Assembly: GCA_963753545.1 (NCBI GenBank)
Contig: CAVWCQ010000011.1
Location: 186,001 to 250,000 of the forward strand
Source: CAVWCQ01 sp963753545
GTDB lineage: Bacteria; Chloroflexota; Anaerolineae; Aggregatilineales; Aggregatilineaceae
Direction of reading: 5' to 3'
DNA length: 64,000 nucleotides
A program made the position numbers and the translations under genes. Position 1 is the stretch's first letter. Each line of letters begins with the position of its first letter. Below the pieces are notes generated by a model that saw only the letters and a list, made by a program, of their open reading frames with translations, had not been told where the DNA came from and ran no database searches. Positions 44,301 to 53,100 of the stretch are shown here, one piece after another.

Positions 44301-45116
44301 ATGTTGATTGGGCAGATCGGCGCGCTCAATGCCCTCTACACCGATCCCGCCTATGCGCGCGATGACTACCGCTCAATGGTGGCCCGCATCACCGCCGATC
44401 CCCATCCCGGCACTGCGATCATCCTCGACGCGCCGAATCAGGCCGAAGTCTTCACCTATTATTATCACGGCAGCGCCCCCATTTATGAACTGCCGCGCGG
44501 CTTAGGTGGGGACGATAACGCCACCCGCGCCGAAGTCCAGAACGTGATCGACCAGCACCGCCGCATTTATGTGCTGTTCTGGGGTGAGGCTGAACGCGAT
44601 CCGCACCACGTCGTAGAGGCCACGCTCGATGCACAGGCGTTTCCAGTGGCGGAGCAGTGGTATGGAGATGTGCGGCTGGCTCAATATGCCGTGCTGAGTA
44701 AACCACCCGCCAGCCCTCAGAGCGAAACCAATGCCCGCTTTGGCGATCATATCACGCTGCTCGGCTACACCCTGAGCGATGATCTCCCGCAGCCGGGGGA
44801 TGCTCTCGGGCTGACCCTCTATTGGACCACTGACGCCCCGCTGGATACGCGTTATAAAGTCACGGTGCAGATCCTCGCCCCCGATGGCAGCTTGATCGCC
44901 CAGCATGACGCCGAACCGGGTGGAGATCGCGCCCTGACCACCACCTGGACACCCGGCATAACGGTGCTCGACACGCATGGGCTGATCCTCCCGCCCCGTC
45001 TTGCCCCAGGCAGCTACACCCTTATTATTGCCCTCTACGATATCAACCAGCCATCCTCGCGGCTGCTGGTGGACGGCACAGATCGCTATACCCTACCACC
45101 GTTACAGTTTCATTAA
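41361..45116 (+). pseudogene. Glycoside hydrolase / GT39-like glycosyltransferase fusion, interrupted by a palindromic repeat with stop codon
   Basis: About 1250 codons in one frame. Order: membrane helix (TLSLIAALLLIGVAALALDLL); a (beta/alpha)8 hydrolase-like domain with acid/base E227 in YQVWNEPNL and nucleophile E348 in IWISEMAWNP (clan GH-A, GH39/GH5-like); inside it an EF-hand-like loop D143-D154 (DYNGDGTIDEQD); a small beta-sandwich (about 470-535); a helix; then a polytopic GT-C glycosyltransferase with SLWNDEGNSLRLAQ (about 600) and IHPPGYYLALKLW, and a C-terminal beta-sandwich (LLGYTLSDDLPQPGDALGLTLYW). At 43659-43661 a TAA ends the first part. It lies in a repeat inserted near 43560-43680. 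The frame after the repeat is the same as before it. Confidence 0.85.
43560..43680. repeat. Nested palindromic repeat inserted in the fusion gene
   Basis: Contains CCAGGTTTTAAACCTGG (a palindrome holding the TAA stop), and AGTCCACTGAAGGG with CCCCTTTAGTGGGCT forming a long stem, flanked by GGTTCAAAACCCCCGG. The coding sequence on both sides is glycosyltransferase-like (WLFVRWIQAQDA before; MGWGLALVTAAGLYTQYSYPF after), while the repeat encodes unrelated residues. Exact ends cannot be fixed without a homologue. Confidence 0.65.
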
Positions 45117-45193
45117 ATTAAAAGTCCAGTACAATAGGAAGACTGGGGTTTGCTCTGGTTAAGGGAGTCATTTGTATTTGGGGAGAAATAACC

Positions 45194-45961
45194 TTGGAAC
45201 GATCACATATCATCCTTGCCCTTCTGTTTACGGATGCTCAGGGCGTGGTCATCTTTGCCGACGGCCACTTTCTCAGGCTGTTTAACTACACTGAGGCCGG
45301 TATGGTGGTGGGAGAACCCCTCCATCAGGTGCTGCACATAGAGTCTCAGACTGCGGCCCAGCTTCTGCGCACCATTGCTCAGACAGGCTATATCATTGAT
45401 ATGCCTCTCTCGGCTCAATCCAAAAGCGGCGATGCGATGCAGGTGCTTTGCGCAGGGGTAGCCACCTATGACGACCGCAATAATTTTATCGGTGCGGACC
45501 TTACGCTGCGTCCATCGACAAGCGCGGCTCTTGCTAGCCACCCCTTAACCCACCAGGACTCGCTGAGCACTCACATCCAGCAGGTGCAGGCCCAGGCAGA
45601 AGCTTTGGAAACCCATGATCTGCTGAAAATTTATCTCACTACTCAACTCAGCGCGCTGGATATTCTGCTGGCCCGTATGGGCGGACCGCGCGTTCGTAAA
45701 ACACTGAACGGAGTAGCACTCAAAAAAGCGGAGCAGTTGGGGCTGCCGCTGCGCATGGCTGACGGTGACATTCACATTGACTGCGGGGCCGCAGAGACCA
45801 ATTGTACGGCCCTCCTTCAGGAGGTCGCTAACTATGCCTCCAGCATCATCGGGCGGCGCATGGTGATCGATGAGATGCGGGCGGTAGATGGGCATATGGA
45901 TGCCCACATCCGGGACATAGCCGACCACACTGGGCTAAGGAAAATTTTGAACGGGCAATAA
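45194..45961 (+). CDS. PAS-domain protein
   Basis: 255 residues, TTG start after GGGGAGA. Residues 8-110 have PAS character (ILALLFTDAQGVVIFADGHFLRLFNYTEAGMVVGEPLHQVL ... AGVATYDDRNNFIGADLTLR). The rest is helical (HIQQVQAQAEALETHDLLKIYLTTQLSALDILLARMGGPRVRKTL) with no kinase or output domain that I can name. It may relay a signal to another protein. The membrane protein gene follows by 17 bases, probably in one operon; together they could form a split sensor. Confidence 0.75.
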   Translation: MERSHIILALLFTDAQGVVIFADGHFLRLFNYTEAGMVVGEPLHQVLHIESQTAAQLLRTIAQTGYIIDMPLSAQSKSGDAMQVLCAGVATYDDRNNFIGADLTLRPSTSAALASHPLTHQDSLSTHIQQVQAQAEALETHDLLKIYLTTQLSALDILLARMGGPRVRKTLNGVALKKAEQLGLPLRMADGDIHIDCGAAETNCTALLQEVANYASSIIGRRMVIDEMRAVDGHMDAHIRDIADHTGLRKILNGQ

Positions 45962-45978
45962 TTGAATAGGGGGACATC

Positions 45979-46815
45979 ATGATTGTTGCTGTTGACAAAG
46001 CTTTGCACGATCACCAGTTGCGTTGGGTTGCCATGATCGGCACGCTCTTCTTTGTTTTGCTCATGGCGCTCTATTTTCATCCGATTTATCAGGCGCTCAC
46101 CCCTCGCACTGTCTCAGCTTTTTATAACTTCACAACGACCCTGCTGGCCCTGTTAACCACAGTGCTGGCGTTCCTGTTGTGGCGCGAAGCTGGCTGGAAG
46201 GAAGTGTTAGGCCGTGTCTGGTTCTACCTGATGGCAGGGATGATCCTGTGGACCATCGGTGAAGCAATCTGGGCATATTATGAAGTGATTCTGAACAAAA
46301 TTACGCCTTATCCATCGGTGGCTGATATTGCCTGGGTGCTTGGCTATATCCCCCTGGTGTTATCAATGGTTATCCGGCTGCGTTCGCTGCACACCCTCCC
46401 CGAACGACGGCAGACGTTGATCAGTACGGGAGTCTTTGCGGTTCTGGCGCTTATCTCGCTGATTTTTGTCATCGGGCCGATTACGCTGGCGAAAGACTAC
46501 AACAGTCGTTTCGAACAATTTATCGATCTTCTTTATCCACTGGGCGATCTCGCCCTGGCTTATGTCGCAATGCTGTGCATGGCAGCGCTGGCCGGGGGTC
46601 TGCTCTCACGGACATGGCTGCTCGTCACGTCCGGGTTTCTGCTGCTGGCGATTTCGGACAGCCTGTTTGTTTACACGACCTGGAACGACCTCTACACAAT
46701 CACGGGGCATGGCCCCAGCCTGATCAGAGCCATTGTCGATTTCACTTATGTTCTGGGCTATATGCTGCTCGGTTATGGAGTCTATGTCCAGGCGCGGCTG
46801 CAGCGGGTTATTTAG
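45979..46815 (+). CDS. Polytopic membrane protein, about 8 helices
   Basis: 278 residues. Hydrophobic segments near 18-35, 50-70, 78-100, 118-135, 155-175, 188-210, 215-235 and 250-272. Acidic/aromatic marks EAIWAYYEVILNKITPYPSVADIAWVLGYIPL and LLYPLGDLALAYVAML resemble 7TM-type sensor modules found in front of kinases and cyclases, but no output domain is attached. Its neighbour is a PAS protein, so a signalling role is inferred. Confidence 0.7.
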   Translation: MIVAVDKALHDHQLRWVAMIGTLFFVLLMALYFHPIYQALTPRTVSAFYNFTTTLLALLTTVLAFLLWREAGWKEVLGRVWFYLMAGMILWTIGEAIWAYYEVILNKITPYPSVADIAWVLGYIPLVLSMVIRLRSLHTLPERRQTLISTGVFAVLALISLIFVIGPITLAKDYNSRFEQFIDLLYPLGDLALAYVAMLCMAALAGGLLSRTWLLVTSGFLLLAISDSLFVYTTWNDLYTITGHGPSLIRAIVDFTYVLGYMLLGYGVYVQARLQRVI

Positions 46816-46824
46816 GGAATCGTT

Positions 46825-47796
46825 ATGACAATTTTAGTGACGGGCGCAGGCGGTTACATAGGCAGTAATCTGGTGCGGCGGCTGGCAGCGGCTGGCAGAC
46901 CTGTGCGGGCACTGGTCCACAGCGCGGCAAAAGCGGAAACGCGGCTGGCTGATGTGCGGGATCGGATCGAGATTGTCCAGGGCGATGTAACCCGGCCTGA
47001 AACGCTGGCCCCAGCTATGCAGGGCATCAGCGCCGTCATCCATCTCGTCGCCATTGCCATCGAAAAGGGCGACCAGACGTACGAGGCAATCAACACGCAG
47101 GGCACGATCAACGTGGTCGAGGCAGCCAAAGCAGCGGGCGTCCGGCGTTTGATCAATATGAGCCAGAACGGAGCCGACAGCGCCCTGCCGTATCGCTTCC
47201 TGGCGAGTAAAGGCCGCGCGCAGGATACTGTTGCCGCGTCTGGGCTGGACTGGACGGCAATGCGCCCCTCCGTCATCTGGGGGCCGCAGGATGAATTCGC
47301 GAATGTGCAGGCGCGCCTGATCAAGTTGACACCCCTCATCTTCCCGGTGGTGGGTGACGGCAAGGCGCGCTTTCAGCCTGTTTATGTTGGGGATGTGGTG
47401 GAAGCCATCACGCGGAGCCTGGATGATAATCGCACCGTCGGCCAGGAGCTTGGCCTTGGCGGGCCAGAAGTGCTGACCTATGAGGAGATTGTGCGGCGTG
47501 TGCTGGCGGCGCTTGGTGCGCACCGCCTGACGATCAAGGTCCCTGTCCCGCTGCTGCGCCCCGTCGTCAGGCTGATGCAGATCGCGCTGCCCAACCCCCC
47601 GGTGACAACCAGCCTGCTCGATCTGCTCAAAGTGGACAACACGATTGCCCATAACGCGCTGGTGGATATTTTCGGCATCACGCCGCGCCCGTTCACGCCG
47701 GAGAATCTGGATTACATGCGGCAGTTCTCAACACTGGGATCGCTCAAACGGTTCCTGGGAGATCGCACCGCAGACGAAGCAGGCAGAAATACATGA
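46825..47796 (+). CDS. NAD(P)-binding epimerase-family protein (NDUFA9/atypical SDR type)
   Basis: 323 residues. ILVTGAGGYIGSNLVRRLAAAGRPVRALVHSAAKA, then GDVTRPETLAPAMQGISAVIHLVAIAIEKGDQTYEAINTQGTINVVEAAKAAGVRRLINMSQNG and SKGRAQDTVAASGLDWTAMRPSVIWGPQDEF. The catalytic YxxxK of classical SDRs is replaced (FLASKGRAQ), as in the atypical SDR group that includes complex I NDUFA9 and ubiquinone-related proteins. Its stop overlaps the next start (ATGA). Confidence 0.88.
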   Translation: MTILVTGAGGYIGSNLVRRLAAAGRPVRALVHSAAKAETRLADVRDRIEIVQGDVTRPETLAPAMQGISAVIHLVAIAIEKGDQTYEAINTQGTINVVEAAKAAGVRRLINMSQNGADSALPYRFLASKGRAQDTVAASGLDWTAMRPSVIWGPQDEFANVQARLIKLTPLIFPVVGDGKARFQPVYVGDVVEAITRSLDDNRTVGQELGLGGPEVLTYEEIVRRVLAALGAHRLTIKVPVPLLRPVVRLMQIALPNPPVTTSLLDLLKVDNTIAHNALVDIFGITPRPFTPENLDYMRQFSTLGSLKRFLGDRTADEAGRNT

Positions 47797-48695
47797 GCCG
47801 CGATCCTGAGATTTACTGTTCTGACCTGTCACGCCTTGCCGGGGAATCGCTGTTCGGCACAGCGACCCGCGTTTCTACCTGGTTCCTGCTGGAGTACGAT
47901 GATCGCTGGGATCCTAAAGCTTTTGAAAAAAGTATGCTGCCAGATGAAGTTAAAACGCGGCTGAGCGATCTCGTGGACACACTGCCCAATGCGCGGATCG
48001 GGTTGATCCGCCAGCGGCCCCGCTCTGCCCCACCCGGCTTGGCTTTTTACGTAGCGCTGATTCGGGAGCATCACCCCGTGTTATACCGTTTTCGTCTCAG
48101 CCAGATTGAAGACCTGCTGGCCCTCGATCTGCCGGGGCTGCTCCGCGAAGACCCTGCTTATGAGGCATCCAGGACAACCGACCCGCTCTACCTCGTCTGT
48201 ACCAATGGACGTCGTGATGCCTGCTGCGCCCGTCATGGCGTAGCCGCCTACGAGCAGATGAGCATTTATGGCGGCGCGAATGTCTGGCAAACGACTCATG
48301 TGGGCGGGCATCGCTTCGCTGCGAATGTGGTCTGTCTGCCTCATGGCCTCACCTATGGGCGGGTCGAACCGGAACGTGCCCCTGCCGTAGTGGAAGCCTA
48401 CCGCCAGCACCGCCTGATCACGGATATCTACCGGGGGCGAACCTGCTATGATGCGCCTGTTCAGGCCGCTGACTATTTCCTCCGCATGCAGACGGGAATT
48501 ACCCACCTCGACGCGTTCCGGTTGATCGACGCACAGCCCGGCACATCCGGCCAGTGGATTGTCCGTTTCGCCGCAGTCTCCGCCGATGAGCGCTACACAG
48601 TTCACCTCGATACGGAAGTCATTGCTACGCGCCACAGTTGCACCGACAGCAAACCGTCAGAAAGCACCCATTACAGATTGGTCAATATCGAGTAA
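47793..48695 (+). CDS. Sucrase/ferredoxin-like domain protein (thioredoxin-fold 2Fe-2S family)
   Basis: 300 residues. The segment LYLVCTNGRRDACCARHGVAAYEQM with VWQTTHVGGHRFAANVVCLPHGLTYGRVEP is the signature of the sucrase/ferredoxin-like family: the C-x(6)-CC motif and H-x(2)-GGH-R-FA. Family members bind a 2Fe-2S cluster in a thioredoxin-like fold; roles are poorly known. It overlaps the upstream gene by four bases and is followed by a 4Fe-4S ferredoxin gene, which suggests electron transfer. Confidence 0.85.
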   Translation: MSRDPEIYCSDLSRLAGESLFGTATRVSTWFLLEYDDRWDPKAFEKSMLPDEVKTRLSDLVDTLPNARIGLIRQRPRSAPPGLAFYVALIREHHPVLYRFRLSQIEDLLALDLPGLLREDPAYEASRTTDPLYLVCTNGRRDACCARHGVAAYEQMSIYGGANVWQTTHVGGHRFAANVVCLPHGLTYGRVEPERAPAVVEAYRQHRLITDIYRGRTCYDAPVQAADYFLRMQTGITHLDAFRLIDAQPGTSGQWIVRFAAVSADERYTVHLDTEVIATRHSCTDSKPSESTHYRLVNIE

Positions 48696-48769
48696 AATTG
48701 CAACTGAATAGAGAGAATCTGCATCTAATATAAAGATGCCAAATTTTTCTGCGGAAAATACGAGGAATC

Positions 48770-49003
48770 ATGGATCGTTTGCGCCCAGCCTTTTCTCTGG
48801 TTATCGATCCCCAGCTTTGCCAAAGCTGCGATCAATGCCAGGTGAAGTCAGTCTGCCGGGGTAATGCCGTTCACAACATCGACCCCGGTGAGCCTCCCAT
48901 CATTGACGTTGAGAGGTGCTGGGGCTGCCGTGTATGTGTGCGCGTCTGCCCGCACAGCGCGGTTGTCCGCGTGGACGATCCCCTGCCCCCATCTTCCAAC
49001 TAG
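48770..49003 (+). CDS. Small ferredoxin, two 4Fe-4S-type clusters
   Basis: 77 residues, ATG with GAGGAA upstream. First cluster CQSCDQCQVKSVCRG has C-x2-C-x2-C-x5-C; second CWGCRVCVRVCPHS has the standard C-x2-C-x2-C-x3-CP. The longer spacing in the first cluster and no Pro after its last Cys are unusual, as also seen in ferredoxin-like maturation or adaptor proteins. It ends inside the stop of the convergent GH105 gene (four shared bases). Confidence 0.85.
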   Translation: MDRLRPAFSLVIDPQLCQSCDQCQVKSVCRGNAVHNIDPGEPPIIDVERCWGCRVCVRVCPHSAVVRVDDPLPPSSN

Positions 49004-49947
49004 AGTGCTTGATAGGCGGCTTCCATCATCAGGAAGAACGACTGCCCCTCTGCCGCTGTCCCTGAATGATCGAACATCGGGGAACCGCAAACCCCCTGCA
49101 CCAACCCATATTGGTCTACTTTGCCGTGCGCCGCTGCACGCATCCGATCCGCTTTTTCCCGGTAGCTGCCCTCCAGCCAGCCCTGTTTCACGGCCCGGTA
49201 AATGGAATAAGCTAACATCTGCGCCAGGTTCGTTTCGATAAAAGTAGACGGGTTATCAACCACGTCGTAAAACAGCCCATCGTCTCGCCAGTAAACGAGC
49301 AGCCCATTCACCAGTTCGCGCAGATAACCGATCAACAGCGCTTTTTCAGCAGCCATACTTTGCGGCAGAGCAGCGATTACGCGCACCAATCCCGCCGCCG
49401 TCCAGCCATTGCCCACCCCCCAAAAATCGCGCCGCGCAAACGCTTTTTTCCCTTCATCCCAGATATGCGAATAGAGATGCTTTTCCGAGTCCCAGAGCAG
49501 ATCGCGCATCCCGCAGATTTGTTTGACCGCTTCGGCTGGCTGCCCGGCAATTGCCAGGAATGGCGGGGACATATACATGGAGTCGATCCAGATTTGCGGG
49601 GCAGAATAGATGTGATGGATCACCCCGCGCTCTGTACGGGGGGCGGTGTGCAGCAGATAATCGAGCATACGCTGCGCGGCGTCCGCATACCATCGATTTT
49701 GGGTCACCCGCGCCGCAAACAGCACCGCCTCGCCGCTGGATGCCGGATCGGTAACCGCATCCTCAGAGCCAAGCATCCCCAGGCGGCCATCTTTGTGCTG
49801 CCGCACCACCGCGTCATGCGCCATCAGGATCACCTGTTCCGTGTCACCCAGCTCTAAAAACGCCTGAGCCACAACGCCTTGTTCCCATGCAGCGCGCTGC
49901 ATGGCCAACACTGCCTGTGCTACTTTTTGCGTAACTTCATCCCTCAT
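49000..49947 (-). CDS. Unsaturated rhamnogalacturonyl hydrolase-like protein, GH105/GH88 family
   Basis: 315 residues. WIDSMYMSPPFLAIAGQ and RDFWGVGNGWTAAGLVRVIAALP hold the catalytic Asp and the substrate-binding GNGWxxxGLxR of GH105; SSGEAVLFAARV and VCGSPMFD further fit. The enzyme removes unsaturated uronic acid from oligosaccharides made by polysaccharide lyases, adding water to the enol ether. It acts in the cytoplasm (no signal peptide) and, with GH43 and GH1, points to use of plant cell-wall sugars. Confidence 0.88.
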   Translation of the reverse strand: MRDEVTQKVAQAVLAMQRAAWEQGVVAQAFLELGDTEQVILMAHDAVVRQHKDGRLGMLGSEDAVTDPASSGEAVLFAARVTQNRWYADAAQRMLDYLLHTAPRTERGVIHHIYSAPQIWIDSMYMSPPFLAIAGQPAEAVKQICGMRDLLWDSEKHLYSHIWDEGKKAFARRDFWGVGNGWTAAGLVRVIAALPQSMAAEKALLIGYLRELVNGLLVYWRDDGLFYDVVDNPSTFIETNLAQMLAYSIYRAVKQGWLEGSYREKADRMRAAAHGKVDQYGLVQGVCGSPMFDHSGTAAEGQSFFLMMEAAYQAL

Positions 49948-50177
49948 ACGGTCTCCTTATTGAAATAGGCGGATATAAAAACTGTAAATAATGCCGCTTT
50001 TAATTGTATTTTGATCGCCCTTTGATGGGATAGCAATTTGTTCGCATCTATGATTAGAGAAGACACACTATGATGTATTTACGTTCTTAATAATTTAAAT
50101 CCCTTTTTATGAGAAGGCTTTATCGTCATGATTTTTGATCTTCAGTCTCATGTTTTTTGCAATCAGGAGCTATATTT

Positions 50178-53100
50178 ATGCGTGGCACCATTCATCCACC
50201 TGTTCGTTTAGTCGTCATTATCCCTTTCATTGCTCTCACTCTCATCTTTTTAGCCAGTGGCATCACCCAGGCCCGCACGAATACCTACGATCAAAACCCT
50301 GGCAGCACACAGTACATCAACAGCGGTTATGGAGAATACACCTTCACTGTGCCTGCGTCGGACTATGCAGCCGGATCACAGATCACCGACGTCAACATTA
50401 CGGTCACGTTCTATCGCACCAATGGAAATGACTGCTCGGCACAAGGGGGTCCAAGTCCTAATCAAATATACATGACTCTGTACGGCCCGAATAATAACGT
50501 TGTTCTGGTTAATGGTTCGGGTGCTGACACGACTTATGGAGGAGGCGGTAGTGTCAATCAAGCCAGTGTCACGTTTGATGATTCAGGAGCAGCCATACCC
50601 CATAATGCCATGCCAGCAACTGGCACATTCCACCCTAGTGGCACTCTCTCGAACTTCAACGCAGAAAATCCTGTAGGAACCTGGACGCTGCGTGTTGGAG
50701 ACCAGAATGGAAATGGATCGACCTGTTATGTCTCGGCCAGCCTCCAGATCACTGCCAAAGGCACGCCTACAGCCACCGCTGAAAGCTATACAATCAGACA
50801 GAACAATATCCTGACTGTCACCGCACCCGGCGTATTGGCTAATGACACTGATCCCAATGGCGATCCGCTCACCGCAACCCGCATGAGTTTACCCTCTCAT
50901 GGAAGCCTGACCTTCAACAGCGATGGCTCGTTTGTTTATACTCCAAACGCGGGCTATTCAGGCCCCGACAGTTTCACTTACCAGGCGACCAATGGCTCGT
51001 TTAACAGCGGCACAACGACTGTTTCAATTAACGTTCAGCAGAACAGTGCGCCTGTTGCCAACAATGATACCTATACCACCCTCGAGGATACGCCGCTTTC
51101 CGTTCTTGCGGCGGATGGCATCCTCTTCAACGATACCGACGCAAATCAAGACCCGTTGGCAATCATCCAGGTCAGCAGTCCGTCTCATGGCACGCTGAAA
51201 CTGGCAACCACAGGCGCTTTCGATTACACGCCAGATCCTCAATTTCGCTGGCGAGGATACCTTTACCTACAAAGTCAATGATGGCCTGGTTGACAGCAAT
51301 ATCGCTACCGTAACCATTCATGTGACGCCAGTTAATGATGCTCCGGTTGCGTTCAACGACACCTTTACCACGCCCGAAGACGGCGGCTTTAGTCTGGGCG
51401 GCATCAGCCTCGGCGATCCTTGCAGCGGAAACTCTGCCGTACTGGGGAACGATACCGATCCAGAGAACGACCCGCTGACGGCGATCCTGGTTGCTGGTAC
51501 GAGTCACGGACAGATCAACCTGTCGTGCAACGGCTCGATCAGCTATATACCCAACCCGAATTTTTACGGCATAGACACCGCAACCTACAAAGCGAATGAC
51601 GGTGCAGCCGACAGTAACATCGCCACGATCACGATCACCGTCACTCCCATGCCCGATCCGCCCGTTGGTTACGATGATCTCTATACCACCAATGAAGACA
51701 CGCCGCTGGTCACCGTTCCAGCAGCAGGAGTGCTCGCTAACGACGACGATCCGGACGGAGATTCCCTGACCGCGACCCTCGTCACCGGGCCAGCCCACGG
51801 CACGCTCGATCTGTCCGATCTGGGCGGCTTCACCTATACACCCGATGCGAATTATCACGGTACGGACAGCTTCACCTACAAAGCGAACGATGGTGCAGCC
51901 GACAGTGCAGAAACAACCGCTACAATCATCATCAGTTCGGTCAACGATCTTCCTGTCGCCGCAGATGATATCTATACCACCAGTGAAGATACGCCGCTCA
52001 GCGAGGCTATTCCCGGCGTGTTGGGCAATGATACTGATGCGGATGGCATCGAAAACACACTGCACGCTATTCTGATAGGCTCTCCCGCTAACGGCTCGGT
52101 CAGCCTGTACGCGGATGGCTCCTTCCTCTATACCCCCAACCCCAACTTCAATGGGGCCGACCAGTTCACCTACAAAGCTAACGACGGCGCTGCCGACAGC
52201 AACATTGCGACAGTTTATATCACGATAAGTCCGGTTAACGACGCCCCAGTCGCGGCTGCTGATAGCTACGGTACGAATGAAGATATCCCGCTAGCCGTTT
52301 CAGCCCCCGGTATTCTGAGCAACGACAGCGATATCGACGGCAATCCCCTGAGCGCCGCCCTGGTAAACGGCCCATTGCACGGTCAGCTCTCTCTCGTGGC
52401 CGATGGCTCGTTCTTCTATACGCCCGACGCGAACTTCAACGGCGCGGACAGCTTCAGCTATCACGCGAACGATGGCGCGCTGGATAGCAGCGACGTAACC
52501 GTCACGATTACAGTTAATCCAGTGAATGATCCGCCAGTTGCGGTGAACGATGTCTTCGCTACCGATGAAGATACGCCCCTGGTCACCTCGTCCAGTGTCC
52601 TGGACAATGATCCTGACATCGACGGCGGCACGCTCAGCGCGATCCTGGTCAGTGGGACAGGCAGCGGTGTGTTGGTGCTCAACGCGGACGGCACATTTAG
52701 TTATGCGCCAAACACCAACTTTAACGGAACCGACCAGTTCACCTACAAGGCGAACGACGGCGCAGCCGACAGCACCGTGGCGACCGTTTTCATCACGGTG
52801 AACTCGGCCAATGACGCGCCTGCTGCCGACAACGATGCCTATATCATCGATGAGGATACAACACTCACCGAGGCTGCTCCTGGCGTGCTGTTCGGAGACA
52901 CCGATCTGGACGGTGACGTGCTGGCTGCTATCCTGGTGACTGGTCCAGCGCACGGCGTGCTCACGCTCAACCCGGATGGCTCATTTAGCTACCAGCCCGG
53001 CTCTGGTTATAACGGCGCGGATGCTTTCACTTACAAGGCCAATGATGGTAGGGCCGACAGTAATGTCGCCACCGTCGATATCACCGTGAACCCGGTTAAT

